Source: Mycogone perniciosa
Taxonomy: Eukaryota; Ascomycota; Sordariomycetes; Hypocreales; Hypocreaceae
DNA: 64,000 nucleotides
Assembly: GCA_025331125.1 (NCBI GenBank)
Contig: JAOALB010000016.1
Span: 434,001-498,000, forward strand
Direction of reading: 5' to 3'
The first letter of the stretch is position 1, and every line of letters begins with the position of its first letter. Below the pieces are notes generated by a model. The model did not search any database and was not told where the DNA came from. It saw only the letters and a list, made by a program, of their open reading frames with translations. Positions 12,216-22,604 of the stretch are shown here, in pieces. The position numbers were made by a program, and so were the translations under genes.

Positions 12216-13908
12216 ATGGATGATTACATGTTTCGGCAGTTTGTCGATGAGTGCAGGGTTGTGCGGGAGAGCACGAGTTATGTTGAGATTTTCAACTATT
12301 CGGTGAGTGGACGTCAGGATGACGGAGCTTGCAGAACGCTGACTTATTTGTTCCATGCCAGGACCCGTTCTACAACTCAGTGGAGGAGCATCCGTTGACT
12401 GACGATGAATTCGAAAACTTCCTCAACCGCCGTGGCGCCTTTGCGCCGCCGGAAAAGATGCGCGAGGGCGCGAAACTGCTCAGCGGCCTGCGTCTCGTCG
12501 TGCAGAAGAAGGCCACTGACAAGGACACCTTTGCGGCCAGGGTCATCTCCTTGCAAAAGGATGCATACGACAGCATGGTCAGGACGTTCCGCTTGCCCTT
12601 CCGGGGCATTGAGACGAGTGCTGTGGTCGGGCCGTTTTTCTGGAGCACTTATGATCAGGATGACGAGAACCCGCATTTGCAAATCCTCCACCGCAAGTCT
12701 GATGTTCGTAAGAAGGGCCGGACGCGCGGGTGGGAGGTGATGCTCTCGCATTGCTTCGCGACGAGCATCACGACGGGCTTCGTGAAAGGCACGGAGAGCT
12801 CGGATGTCGAGGCGGCGCTGAAGCATCTGCGTTCGTGCGCTCAGCAGGTTGGCCATCCCATGTTGCTGCCCATGATCATCCTTTCATACGACCTCTCGCT
12901 CGCCAACGACGTAAAGCAGCGCGAGGCGCGGGATTGGTTGCGGCGCTTGGAAAATGCAGTTAGTCTGCGCAATGAGGTCGACCAAGGAGAGCAGTATTTC
13001 CAAGACGAGGTGCTGGAAATCGAAGGCTTGAACCGGGACTTGGTCGAGTGTCATAGCAATGTCATGTGGAAGCGCCCACAGGCGTATTCTGCCCTGGTGA
13101 GCGAGATGGATTTGGCCATGGAGAGGTTCAGGGACATGTGGGTGAAGTTTGAGAGAGATGACGTGACGCCCGAGGAGGCTGCTCTGAGAAAGGAGATCGA
13201 CAAGGTGCATAGGAGTATGCTCTCGCGGATTGAATTTTACAAGGTGAAGCTCAAGGGGCTGGAGAATTATATCCATACCACGCTGGCGCGACTGAAGGTG
13301 CAACGCGAAGCGGTAGGCTCCCATACCCACCCACCCTCCTTTTGTTCTTCTTGGTTTGCTGACATTATGCGGTTTAGTTGTACAATATCATGTCTCAGAG
13401 AGAGGCGAGGTTGAACCTGGAGATTGCAGGAGAGCAACGCCGGATTGCGCACGCAAGTAAGAGGGACAGCACAGCCATGAAGATGATTTCACTCCTGGGA
13501 GCTCTATTTCTCCCGGGGACGTATCTTGCCTCGGTATTTTCCATGACTTTCTTCAACTTTCAAGCCGGTGAGTGAAACCGCCTACCTCTGCCACAACAGT
13601 CCATCCATCGTTCGTGATGTATCCCGTTTGTTCTAAGAGTTCTATACTAACACATACCCAACCTCCTAGGTGCCGATCCTGTCATCTCTGAATGGCTATG
13701 GGTCTACTTTATCATCACAATCCCCGTCACAGCTGTCATCGTTGGCGTTTGGACATGGTGGGACCGCCGCAAAGAGGCGCAATACGCCAAAGACGACAAA
13801 GACCTGGAGAAGGAGATTGGAGTAATGGAAAAAGAGATTATGCGCAGTTTGCGAAAAAGGACTGTGAGTAAGGCGAGCACGTGGAACACCATGAACCCGG
13901 CTTTGTGA
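12216..13908 (+). CDS. CorA-like divalent-cation transporter family protein
   Basis: Probable membrane protein of the CorA/Mg2+ transporter fold, in the divergent group common in filamentous fungi. Exons 12216-12302, 12362-13312, 13378-13567 and 13670-13908 give 488 residues with all phases consistent. A large soluble N-terminal domain (about 1-390) ends in a long helical region with a charged coiled-coil character. Two closely spaced transmembrane segments follow (LLGALFLPGTYLASVFSM, then WLWVYFIITIPVTAVIVGVW) and a short basic cytosolic tail with RRKEAQ. This two-helix C-terminal arrangement is the CorA signature. The classic GMN signature after the first helix is absent: the position reads FSMTFFNFQ. 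Transport activity and ion preference are therefore uncertain. The role in the cell is unknown to me. Confidence 0.75.
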
Positions 13909-14396
13909 TGGTTACGACGCATTTTGCTCTCTGATTGTGAAGAAGGGGCAGGCATTTCGACGTCGTTGTTGATGGGAGAGAGAAGGGCGATACTTATGAG
14001 GGATATCTTGGGCGAAATATTGGTGGATTTGACGTACATTCTTGGGAAACATGTTGTTTATGACTGACGATTTACGAACTGATACAGAACGAATATATCT
14101 TCATGTATGGCATCATGTGCGAAGGTCATACTCTGGGTAATTGGTCATTAATTAGATTGATACATACATAACTTATAAAATTTGATTATTATACCTCCTT
14201 ATCATGCTGGAGGATGAATTGACAAACGTGCTGACAAGTCAAAAATCTATGGATCTAAGAAATAGCAGGCCGAAAGATCCGTAGCCGCCACTCCTCAACT
14301 CCGAACAATGCAATACCCGACCCAAATGGCGCTTGTTTCCCCAAAAATCCAAGATGTGCCACCAGAATAGTAGTACGACAAAAATAAAACAGACTC
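13909..14396. other. Convergent 3' intergenic region
   Basis: Space between the 3' ends of the CorA-like gene (+) and the LMBR1-family gene (-). AT-rich, presumably holding both 3' UTRs and polyadenylation sites. No gene or repeat recognised. Confidence 0.5.
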
Positions 14397-16543
14397 CTAA
14401 AGGCGGATCTGACCCTCGCCGCCTCCAAACCACCTCCTGATGTCTGAGCTGTTGTTGCCTCCATTACTCGACGACGGGGCGTCATCACCACCCATCCATT
14501 TCGGCTTTGTAATGCCCGAGCCAAAGTCTTGCAGCCACTTGGGGGTCTCAAAAGTGTCGACTGTGTTCTTCATGCGATGCCCAATGATAGAGAAGATGTT
14601 ATCGTCTTCTGGTGGCTCGTCGGTGAAACGAGCTCGTGACTGTTCAAGTCTGCGAGCGTTGGCGGATGAACGGACCGGGGATCTTGATGGCGGCGAAGCA
14701 ACTGAGTCTCGAATCGCAGGAACCGACAAGACTGGGGCTGCGCGCCCACCACGGCCGGAGACATCGTTGGCGGCCTGATCCCTTCCCCGAGGGGTCGAGT
14801 TGCCCCCTAGCTCTCGGGCGATGAGATCCCGGCCCTCACGCCAGGATCCCGTGCCATAGCCTGTCGGATTGTCCTCCTCGTCTCCAATAATATCCCAACC
14901 CACGAACAACCGCTTCACCTTGCCATACACCCCGAATGTAGCGGCCACGACAGGGACGACAAGGAAAATGGGGAAGAAGTCATCAAACCTTCTTCCTACA
15001 GGGGTGAGATCAATCAACCTACCAAGGAAACTGTAAAAGATCGTCTTCTTATACACCTCACTTGAGAGAAAAGTAAGGAAGTTGTAGGATAGAGGAACGC
15101 TGAGTTTCGCCACTTGTGTGGCATACCAAAACGCTGCCTCGTAACCCGTGTTCCTCTTAACGAGAGCACGTCCGCGCCAGACCTTCACTTCCGCTATGGA
15201 CGTCAGAGCGGCAGCGCACATGTAGCAGATCCAGAATGCTGAAATGACTTGCCCCGCGAACCCGACCTGAGCTTTGTCTCCAACCCAGTGATGGACGACA
15301 CTGAGTCGGATAATGGAGAGTTTTGGAAAAGGAAATTTAACAATCTCGGACCACACGATACAGGCAGACGCTACAGCCAAGAGTATACCCAAAGCCACTT
15401 GTACATAGGGCAGGACGAAGTAGTAATACACATATCGGGTATATGGCGTTAGTAACGTGGCCCTGTCCCAGAATCCAGCATGGGGTGAGGTGTTGCCAAA
15501 ATCTAGTTTCTTGGATGCAACTGCGTCCAGAATCTTCTGCGCGTCGGCAGCTTCTTGCACCAGCCGAGCCCAGTCACCGAGGTATCGTGACCGCGCATGA
15601 CGGGCTCGGACTAATTTTCGTGTCAGGTCGGCCAAGTACTTTTCGGTAATGACGTTTGGTACGACTCGATTCTGCGCCCCTGAGTCACTAAACGCGGGCC
15701 GAGGTTGAGACTCTGGAACATTTGCAATATCTTGTAGTTCCTCTATCCAGTCTTGGAAGGCCATGGCGGTTCCAACCTTTCGCCGGCCGAGCTCGGAGAC
15801 TTGATATTCAATATCTTCAAGGCTCGCGAGGGAATCCTCCATCTTCTCGTACACCTTGGGCGCTTTGGTCTGCAAACGCCGTAGCCTCCCGCTAATACTC
15901 GCGTTGCGAATCAAGCGTCGGGGTATTGAAACCAAGCCGTGACCCATAAGGTAAATCGCCAAGATCAAGCCCCAACAATAAGCCAATGCCATGAGGAGGG
16001 TTTTGAGAACCGTGACAGAAAATCCAAAGGCAGTAACGACGTATACGAGGCCCAAGGAGCTGGCGCCGAGAACAATGGCGTAGAACTGCGCGTTTGACCG
16101 GAGAGAGTACATTAGCTTATCTTTGGGCTCGCGATATCCGGTGTCGGAGTACTCGGCAAGGATTGGGAGGATAAACCTGTGATTTATTATTAGAGGAGTG
16201 AAACCATGTGCGAAAATGAAGTGCTCCCATACCAAGTCAAGGCAAAAGTGAGCCAGTAGGTGATGCGCCACGACACCAACACCACCCGCTGCGGCAGCCA
16301 GATGCCTCTCGAGGCCACATCGTCTGTTATCGCACTCGAAGCGAGATCGATTGGCACAAGAAGAACGAGGATCGACGGGAGCCACAGAGCGAAGAAGATC
16401 GGAACAAGATAAAAGCCTGGCGTCGTTCGAAGCGGGAGATAGTGCCGTAAGATAAGAAGCACACCGAGAGATATTAGAAGCAGCGCAAACACCGAGAATA
16501 TTGCGGAGCCAACGGGCACTGGACTGCGCGAAATATCCGTCAT
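14397..16543 (-). CDS. LMBR1-family multi-pass membrane protein
   Basis: Multi-pass membrane protein of the LMBR1/LIMR family. Family members are described as lipocalin-receptor-like, lysosomal/vacuolar or plasma-membrane proteins. Their molecular role in fungi is not settled. Exon 1 is 16543-16233 and exon 2 is 16176-14397, giving 696 residues. The start at 16543 (MTDISRSPVPVG) leads straight into the first transmembrane segment. Any start further upstream lies in sequence without family character. About nine hydrophobic segments fall in two groups (roughly 15-240 and 405-570), separated by a charged central helical region (about 250-400), as in this family. The C-terminal 120 residues are Ser/Arg/Pro-rich, probably cytosolic and disordered, ending in a Gly/Asn-rich stretch. 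The donor GTATGG at 16232 and the CACAG acceptor restore the TW-F-ILPI continuity. Confidence 0.82.
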
Positions 16544-17003
16544 GATGAAGTGTCTGAGACGAAAGCCATGCGCGCGTGTGAAACCGAACAAAGACTCCGT
16601 CCAGCGCAATCGGAAGCCAAAGATGGAGAGTTGGATGATGAAAGTGCGACAATCGACAATCGCCCTCTAGGCTGCACAGACCCACAAGGGACCATTGAAA
16701 TCCCTGGCGTGACGTAACTGCCTACTCGTAAGGCATTGGACTTCTTGGTGCCTTAAAAATGGGGCTTCAGCAGGTCGCACGCCAACTTAATTGAATCGCG
16801 TGCAGACGCGCTTCTGCTGCATAGATACGAAGGACAAGCGCGCTTCGAAAGCTGAGCTCGTCAAGCCTCTTTCGCGACATCAGACCTTTTGGCGCAAAGC
16901 ATCGCATCGCATCTAGAACACGAGTTCGTCCGTCTACATTCTCTGGTCACGGCCTTTTTTTTTCTTTTTTTGCTTGCTTCGAAGACTCAGAGTGCTGTCC
17001 ACG
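16544..17003. promoter_or_regulatory. Divergent promoter region between the LMBR1-family gene and HAT1
   Basis: The only space between two divergent starts (16543 minus, 17004 plus), so it should hold both promoters. A strong pyrimidine tract (T9-C-T7) at about 16953-16970 lies 35-50 bp before the HAT1 start. Such tracts are common just upstream of start sites in filamentous ascomycetes. Confidence 0.55.
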
Positions 17004-18572
17004 ATGTCAGCTCTCCCCGACCTTGAGGAGTGTGAGTGCCTGTGTATGAGTGCTTCTTTGATCGCAAAGTGCTAAATCATGGTGTAGGGCTGCAGGACTC
17101 CAACGATGCGCTGACCATCAGCCTCGTTTCACCGTCGAAATCGGGCCTCAAAACCGTGGCGACGTTTCACCCCAGGTTCACGTACCCTATTTTCGGCGAC
17201 GATGAGAAAATCTTTGGATACAAGGATCTCAAGATTCACCTGCGATACCGTGCCAATGACATGCGACCACACTTGCGTCTTTCGTACAGCAAGAAGTTCA
17301 GACCCATAGGTGAAGATGGGCCGACTGATGTAGCTGGGATTTTGGAAGAAGAAGGACATCTCCCTAAAGGTTTGTTGCGCCTGTGATACGCCCAACTACG
17401 CGTATCGTTGTTTCTGACTTTGGATAGTCGCATTTGTCAAGGGATCGGACTTTGACAACAGTACCCATCAGCTTGGCGACAACTGGTCTCCTCCCGGAAC
17501 CCTGCACACTACCATGGAGGGGCCTGATGGCCAGTATGAAGTCTGGAAAGGCAACCTGGCAGACCCGGCCGTGAAGCAGTTGAACAGTCGCATCCAGATC
17601 TTCGTTCCGTTGTTCATTGAAGGAGGATCTTACATCGGACACGACCCGGAGTCAGATTCAGCGGAGCTGGATCTATCAGATGCCGATCGATGGACGGTCT
17701 TTTTCCTCTACCGCAAGCAAAAGTCCGCCGACGACCCAGAAAAGAGCTCGTCCGTCTTCGTCGGATACGCCACAGTGTACCGATTCTTCTATTTCCAACC
17801 CCCAACACCGCCTGCATCTCCAAAGGATGATTGGGAGCTGCCAAAAGGTGACACGGACCTCACCGAACTTCCTTGTCGGACAAGGCTCTCCCAGTTTGTC
17901 ATCATTCCTCCATTCCAGGGCAAGGGCAATGGTGCTCTGCTGTACAAGACCATGTTCGAGTACTATCATAAACTCGCCCAGACACATGAATTCACGGTGG
18001 AGAACCCTAATGAGGCATTTGACGATTTGCGAGACACTTGCGACTTGGCCTTCCTGCGCACTATGCCCGAGTTCAACTCGCTTCGCCTCGATACCAGTGT
18101 GTCGATACCGAAATCTGGAGCCGTGCCTCGCCTAATTGTCGGAGAGGAGAACCTTGAGACGATACGACTCAAAGCCAAAATCGCCCCGAGACAATTTTCT
18201 CGTGTTCTTGAGATGCATTTGATGTCTCAGCTTCCGGAATCTGTACGGCCGAGTATGTCCTTGGGAGGGGATCTCCCTCCCCCGACAAAACAGGATAAGC
18301 ACCAAGAAAGGCTCTGGCAATTGGTTGTCAAGCAACGACTTTATCGACATAACAAAGATGTCCTCTCACAAATAGACCTCGGTGAGAGAATCGAGAAGCT
18401 TTCAGAAACTCTAGGTAGCGTCGAGCTGGAATATGCAAGACTCCTCGCGGCTCATGAGCGTGCTATGAAGCGATCCCAGACGCCTCAACCCGTCGCTAAT
18501 GGCAAACGGAAACTGGATGAACCTCTTGATGAGGTGGCGTCGAGCAAGAAGGCGAAAGTTGAGGATGCTTGA
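17004..18572 (+). CDS. HAT1: Type B histone acetyltransferase, catalytic subunit
   Basis: Acetylates newly made histone H4 at N-terminal lysines before chromatin deposition, normally with a Hat2 WD40 partner, in cytosol and nucleus. Exons 17004-17031, 17088-17369 and 17428-18572 give 484 residues. The first exon encodes only MSALPDLEE and part of a Trp codon. The splice makes EEWLQDSNDALTISLV, the typical Hat1 N-terminus. The Hat1 N-terminal domain (about 10-200) is followed by a GNAT acetyltransferase core with the acetyl-CoA loop QGKGNG inside a VIIPPFQGKG stretch (about residue 265), then the C-terminal helical domain. The final 30 residues include a basic patch (GKRKLDEP...SSKKAKVED) resembling a nuclear localisation signal. 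Downstream it converges with the P5C reductase gene, leaving about 200 bp between stops. Confidence 0.93.
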
Positions 18573-18780
18573 ATGGATACCATCGATGTAAGGGAATGCA
18601 AGGACTTCCGCTGGACTGAGACAGAAAAGTGCATGGCGTTTGGGTTTCCACCAAGGTACAAGGCGAAAGGCTTCATGTATTATAGTGTATTGTATTGTAT
18701 GCTAGGTAACAGACCTATTAAGAGCATCCCGAATGCTTCGCTAAGAAAAAGCAAGAAGAACAGTCCCTCCATCTCTATAT

Positions 18781-19883
18781 CTAGTCGTGATGCTGAAGAG
18801 TGTTAAATCTAGTTCCGTTGACTCCCTGAACACCCTTGCCGAGCTGACTTGCAACAACGGTCGCTTCCCGTACAGCCCTCGATACTGTTCCGCGCACCCG
18901 TCCCTCTTCGAGGACTAGAACTCCACCAATGCTGCATCCGCCAGGGCTGCAGACCTTTTCTCTGATGAGAGCTGGGTGCTCTCCATTTTGGACAAGTCCC
19001 GTAGTTCCTCGCATAGTCTGTGCCGCCATTCTCGTCGCCTCAGCACGGGGAAGACCCATGGCTACAGCTCCATCGATGGCAGCCTCAAGAATCAGAGAGT
19101 AGAAGGCAGGACCGGAGGCGCACAAGGCTGTTGAAGCATCCATGGCGTGTGATGGGAGGTAAATGACGTCTCCAACTCGCTTGAAGATCCAAGTCACAAG
19201 AGTTTCCGTAGCAGGGGGAAGAGGAGGCTCAGTAGAGGCAATGACAGTCATGGACTCGCGGATGAGGGCGGCGGTGTTGCACATGGCTCGGACGACTCTG
19301 CATCGGCCATCCTCCTCAGGGTCCTTGGAGGGGACAGCACCGTGGAGAGCGATTTCAATGTGGTCCACCGTGATACCAGCACAGACGCTGATAAGAAGCT
19401 TGCCGTGCAGGGCCTTGGCCATGCCGGGCTCGCTGAGAATTTCCTTGACCATAAAGGGTTTGCAGGCTAGCAGGATAACCTGGGATTGCTGGACGGCGGA
19501 TAGGTTGTCTTTTCGGACCACCTTGAGGACGGAAGAATACTCCCAAAGAGCGCTCTTGACCCTCTTGGCGCTTTCTGGAGTCCGGACACAAGCGATGAAC
19601 CGGGACGGCAGTGAAGTAGGAACTGCCTCTGCTGGAGTAGAAGAGCCAGATACCGGGGCCTGTAGCGGCTTTGGGCCTTGCATTTCGACCAGAGACGTGA
19701 GAATACCGTTTAGAATGGCGATTCCCATTGTCCCTGTAGAGAATATCGTTCATGAGCAACTGGTCCGAGATCGGCAGGTAGTATGTCAAGCCTGCAAGCT
19801 TCGAATCACTTACCGCAGCCCAAGACCGCCATGGTCAGGTCCTGGGGAGGCTGAGGCGTGCTGTGATGGGTGAGGGCCAGCAT
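18781..19883 (-). CDS. Pyrroline-5-carboxylate reductase
   Basis: Catalyses the last step of proline synthesis, reducing 1-pyrroline-5-carboxylate to proline with NAD(P)H. Exon 1 is 19883-19814 and exon 2 is 19733-18781, giving 340 residues. The intron splits the dinucleotide-binding glycine motif: exon 1 ends MAVLGCG and exon 2 resumes TMGIAILNG, rebuilding the N-terminal Rossmann GxGxxG. Further family signs are ILLACKP at the end of the Rossmann region, ISVCAGITVDHIE, a conserved RAMCNTAA block, and the C-terminal dimerisation domain with CASGPAFYSLILEAAIDGAVAMGLPRAEA and LIREKVCSPGG. The chain is somewhat longer than bacterial ProC (about 270), from an N-terminal tail and an insertion near residue 50. 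Yeast counterpart: Pro3. Confidence 0.93.
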
Positions 19884-20543
19884 TTTGGGCGGTTTGGTAG
19901 AGATGAAATGTGATGTGCGCAAGTGGGAGGTTGAGGTGTACAAGACGGGACCAGTTGTCAACAGAGCTAGCTTTTATGGTGGTGAATTAAGGGAATAGTA
20001 CGGAGAATAGTACGAAATTCCGATCCAACAGCTGTAAAAAAAAAGACTGAAAAAGTTTTAATAGTACTAAGGGACGTGCTGTACGGAGTATTTGTACTTT
20101 ATACAATTGCTGCCCAGTCAAGGGGACACGGCTTTACTACCCAAACTAAAATGTAAAAGTAAAAGTAAGACGGGACAATTACAGGGACGAATAATGGCTC
20201 AGCCGATGAGGTCTTACTCTTACATTATCTCTATCAAGTCACCCCCCGGATTCTGGAGGACCGCTAGGATGCTAATACGAATCCTAAGGTCTCAGATATG
20301 CTGCATGTTGGGCGTTCCGAAGACCAGAACAAAGAGAAACGCGTTCCGGCTCTTTACCGTGTCCTGCGGGCGCTAATTATAATACTCGATTCGGACTAGC
20401 GTCGCTGCTCACCGAGACACAGGTCACTCAAACTCACAGCCTTGCCTTTGCCTTTGCCCGGCCTGGCATCTGGAATTCAGACCAGACAAGGTTGAATTGT
20501 TTCATACCAAAATCTCACCCGAGGACGATTCGATTTCCAAAAT
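19884..20543. other. Divergent intergenic region before Ctk3
   Basis: Upstream regions of P5C reductase (minus) and Ctk3 (plus). Contains a poly-A run (about 20036-20046), a TACGGAGTA copy at about 20084 and a small duplicated AAAAGTAAAAGTAA run near 20155. Otherwise nothing recognised. Confidence 0.5.
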
Positions 20544-21443
20544 ATGGCTGACCCATTCGAAGTTCGCATGCGATTTAGCTCTCAGCTGCAGCATCTCAAT
20601 GCCTCCGTGGCATCTGCTCAAAAAGCTGCCCAGTATGCTCTCAAATACAGAGACATGGATGAGGACTTGCACTCATGCATCCTTGAGCAAGTGGAAAGGG
20701 TATGAGATGACCTGGCAACGTGATGAGATGGAGGCTTTCTAAACTCAAACTTCAGAACAATATGAATACGAGAGCCAACATTATGTACTTTATCGAACAT
20801 TTTCTCGACATGGCCCAGCGAGATGGGCACTCGGACTATATCCGAATGATGCAGCGAGACATCATCCGTGTAGTAGATGCTGTTGCACCCGATGACGGAT
20901 CCGGGGCCGCCAATGTCAAGGTTGTTCGTAAGGTATGTTGACTCTGGAGAGAGGCTTTTGCCCTACTCTTTGCCACCGCCTTTAAGACGCCCCCCACGCT
21001 AAAGTCGAGGACAGGTCTTGCTGGGCCTTCAGGGCAAAGGTTTCTTAGAGCAGCAAGCTGTCAGTCAAATCGAGGACGTCATAAGGGAACGAGGAACAAA
21101 TGATGATGATCTGGTTGCATCTCCGAATGGCGATGTTGAGATGGCCGCTGGGTCAGCTTCAGAGATACCCAAATCCCGACGACGTCTTGCATCACACGGT
21201 CTGGACAAGCGCCAGATAGAGCAGCGGATCGAAGAGGACCGTGAACGACACAAACGCGAACGAGAGAGCATCTGGGCTGTCCCCAAAGGCGAAGACGCTG
21301 AGATGAATAAGCTCTGGGAGGAAACGAGTGATTTCGGAGAGGACGATGATCGGTTACTCACCGAAGAAGGGGAAGATTTTACCAAGGAAATGGACATGCA
21401 GCGCTGTCGTCATCAACGACCAACGAATGGGCATAGCCATTGA
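20544..21443 (+). CDS. CTK3: CTD kinase I gamma subunit (Ctk3)
   Basis: Subunit of the CTDK-I complex, which phosphorylates Ser2 of the RNA polymerase II C-terminal domain and couples elongation to mRNA processing. Exons 20544-20699, 20756-20932 and 21015-21443 give 254 residues with all phases zero. The N-terminal half is a CID-like helical domain: MADPFEVRMRFSSQLQHLNA, ALKYRDMDEDLHSCILEQVER, NNMNTRANIMYFIEHFLDMA and the conserved block around IVRVVDAVAP-type sequence. The C-terminal part is a long charged helix (residues about 170-230, rich in Arg/Glu, RRRLASHGLDKRQIEQRIEEDRERHKRERE) ending in an acidic patch. Partners Ctk1 (kinase) and Ctk2 (cyclin) are not in this window. It converges with bL12m. 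Confidence 0.88.
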
Positions 21444-21739
21444 ACTGTGATCTAAAAGGATAATGTTGTTTACTGGCATTGGGCGGCGTTGCGGTCTGTG
21501 TATATATGGTCTGGAAAAGTGTTGAGATACCCATAGGTCTTCTGTACCAAATCTTGAGTAGACAAAGAACCGTGGTTTGACTCGTATAAACTCATAATGA
21601 CCGCATGGAATGATCATCTCCTTCCAGGAAAAGGGTAATTTTTTTTCTGTTATAGTACACAAACTTTTGTACATGTGCCTCGATCATCTATCGTCTCATC
21701 AAGATCATGTCGGCCTCGTAGAGTTTTTGTTTTTTTGGT

Positions 21740-22337
21740 TTACTCCATTACTACAACAGCACCCAGTTCCTTCATAGCGGCAATGATCTTCTCCGCATCC
21801 TCCTTGGGCACGTTCTCCTTCATCATCTTAGGCGCGCTCTCGACGAACTTCTTGCTGTCCACCAAACTCAAGCCCAGCATGCTCTTGACTTCCTTGATAA
21901 CCTTGGCCTTGGCCGCGGCGTCAATCGATTGCAACTTCAGGGTGAAAAGTGTCTTCTCTGCAGGGGCAACGGGTGCTTCCTCAGCTTCCTCGGCTGCAGG
22001 TGCAGCAGCAGCGGGAGCGGCAGCGAAACCGCCTATGGGCATATCAGGAATGTTCAGTTTGCTCTACACAATGTCGTTAGCCAACTCCTCGCGGATCAAT
22101 GGACCTCCGGGCAATTACCTTTAGGCTTGCAACCAGGTCAGCAGTCTCCAACAGCGTCAGCTGGCTAATCTGGTCGACAATCCCGGCAATCTTGGGGTTC
22201 GTGGGGGCGGCTTCTGTTGAGTTGTATCGCCTCGTCGTGCAGGATACTCGGAGCATCTGTGCGGAAGATCGGGCAGAAGTGGCTGATCGCAGCTGGCGAG
22301 CGCAGCTGCGCGCCGCATACCGACAAGACATGGCCAT
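21740..22337 (-). CDS. MRPL12: Mitochondrial large-subunit ribosomal protein bL12m
   Basis: Stalk protein of the mitochondrial ribosome, recruiting translation GTPases. Exon 1 is 22337-22119 and exon 2 is 22063-21740, giving 180 residues. The N-terminus is rich in Arg, Ser and Ala without acidic residues (MAMSCRYAARSCARQLRSAT), a likely mitochondrial presequence. A second ATG lies two codons in. Next comes the L12 N-terminal dimerisation helix (IVDQISQLTLLETADLVASLK), an Ala/Glu-rich hinge (about 85-110) and the compact C-terminal domain (FTLKLQSIDAAAKAKVIKEVK...GLSLVDSKKFVESAPKMMKENV), ending AVVVME. The start lies 267 bp from the oppositely directed midasin start, so the two share a promoter region. 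Confidence 0.93.
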
Positions 22338-22604
22338 TGCTGCGGAGGGGATTGGGCTAGGGATTGCTCAATTCGCAGGTTCACAATCGCTCGCGAGAGA
22401 CGTTGAAGGTTGTCGTCCTCAAGTTTTTCGAGCTTTCGATATGCTGGGGTCCAACTAAGCGCTGATTGGCCCGGAAATTTGTAACACCACCACCGACAGC
22501 CCAAATCCCTGCGCCTATCAAGAAAAAAAAGTTGGAAGCACCCATACAAAAGTGTTGGAAACATCAGCGTTAAAGAGACGAAATCCGTCGACAAGAGCGC
22601 AATC
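22338..22604. promoter_or_regulatory. Bidirectional promoter of bL12m and midasin
   Basis: Only 267 bp separate the two divergent start codons, so both core promoters must lie here or overlap the genes. An ATTGG (inverted CCAAT) sits at about 22465. A poly-A run lies at about 22523-22530. No TATA box is obvious. Confidence 0.6.

Noticed and set aside
16544..16685. N-terminal extension of the LMBR1-family frame
   Set aside because: The extended frame differs from the one starting at 16543 and crosses the intron; its sequence has no family character.
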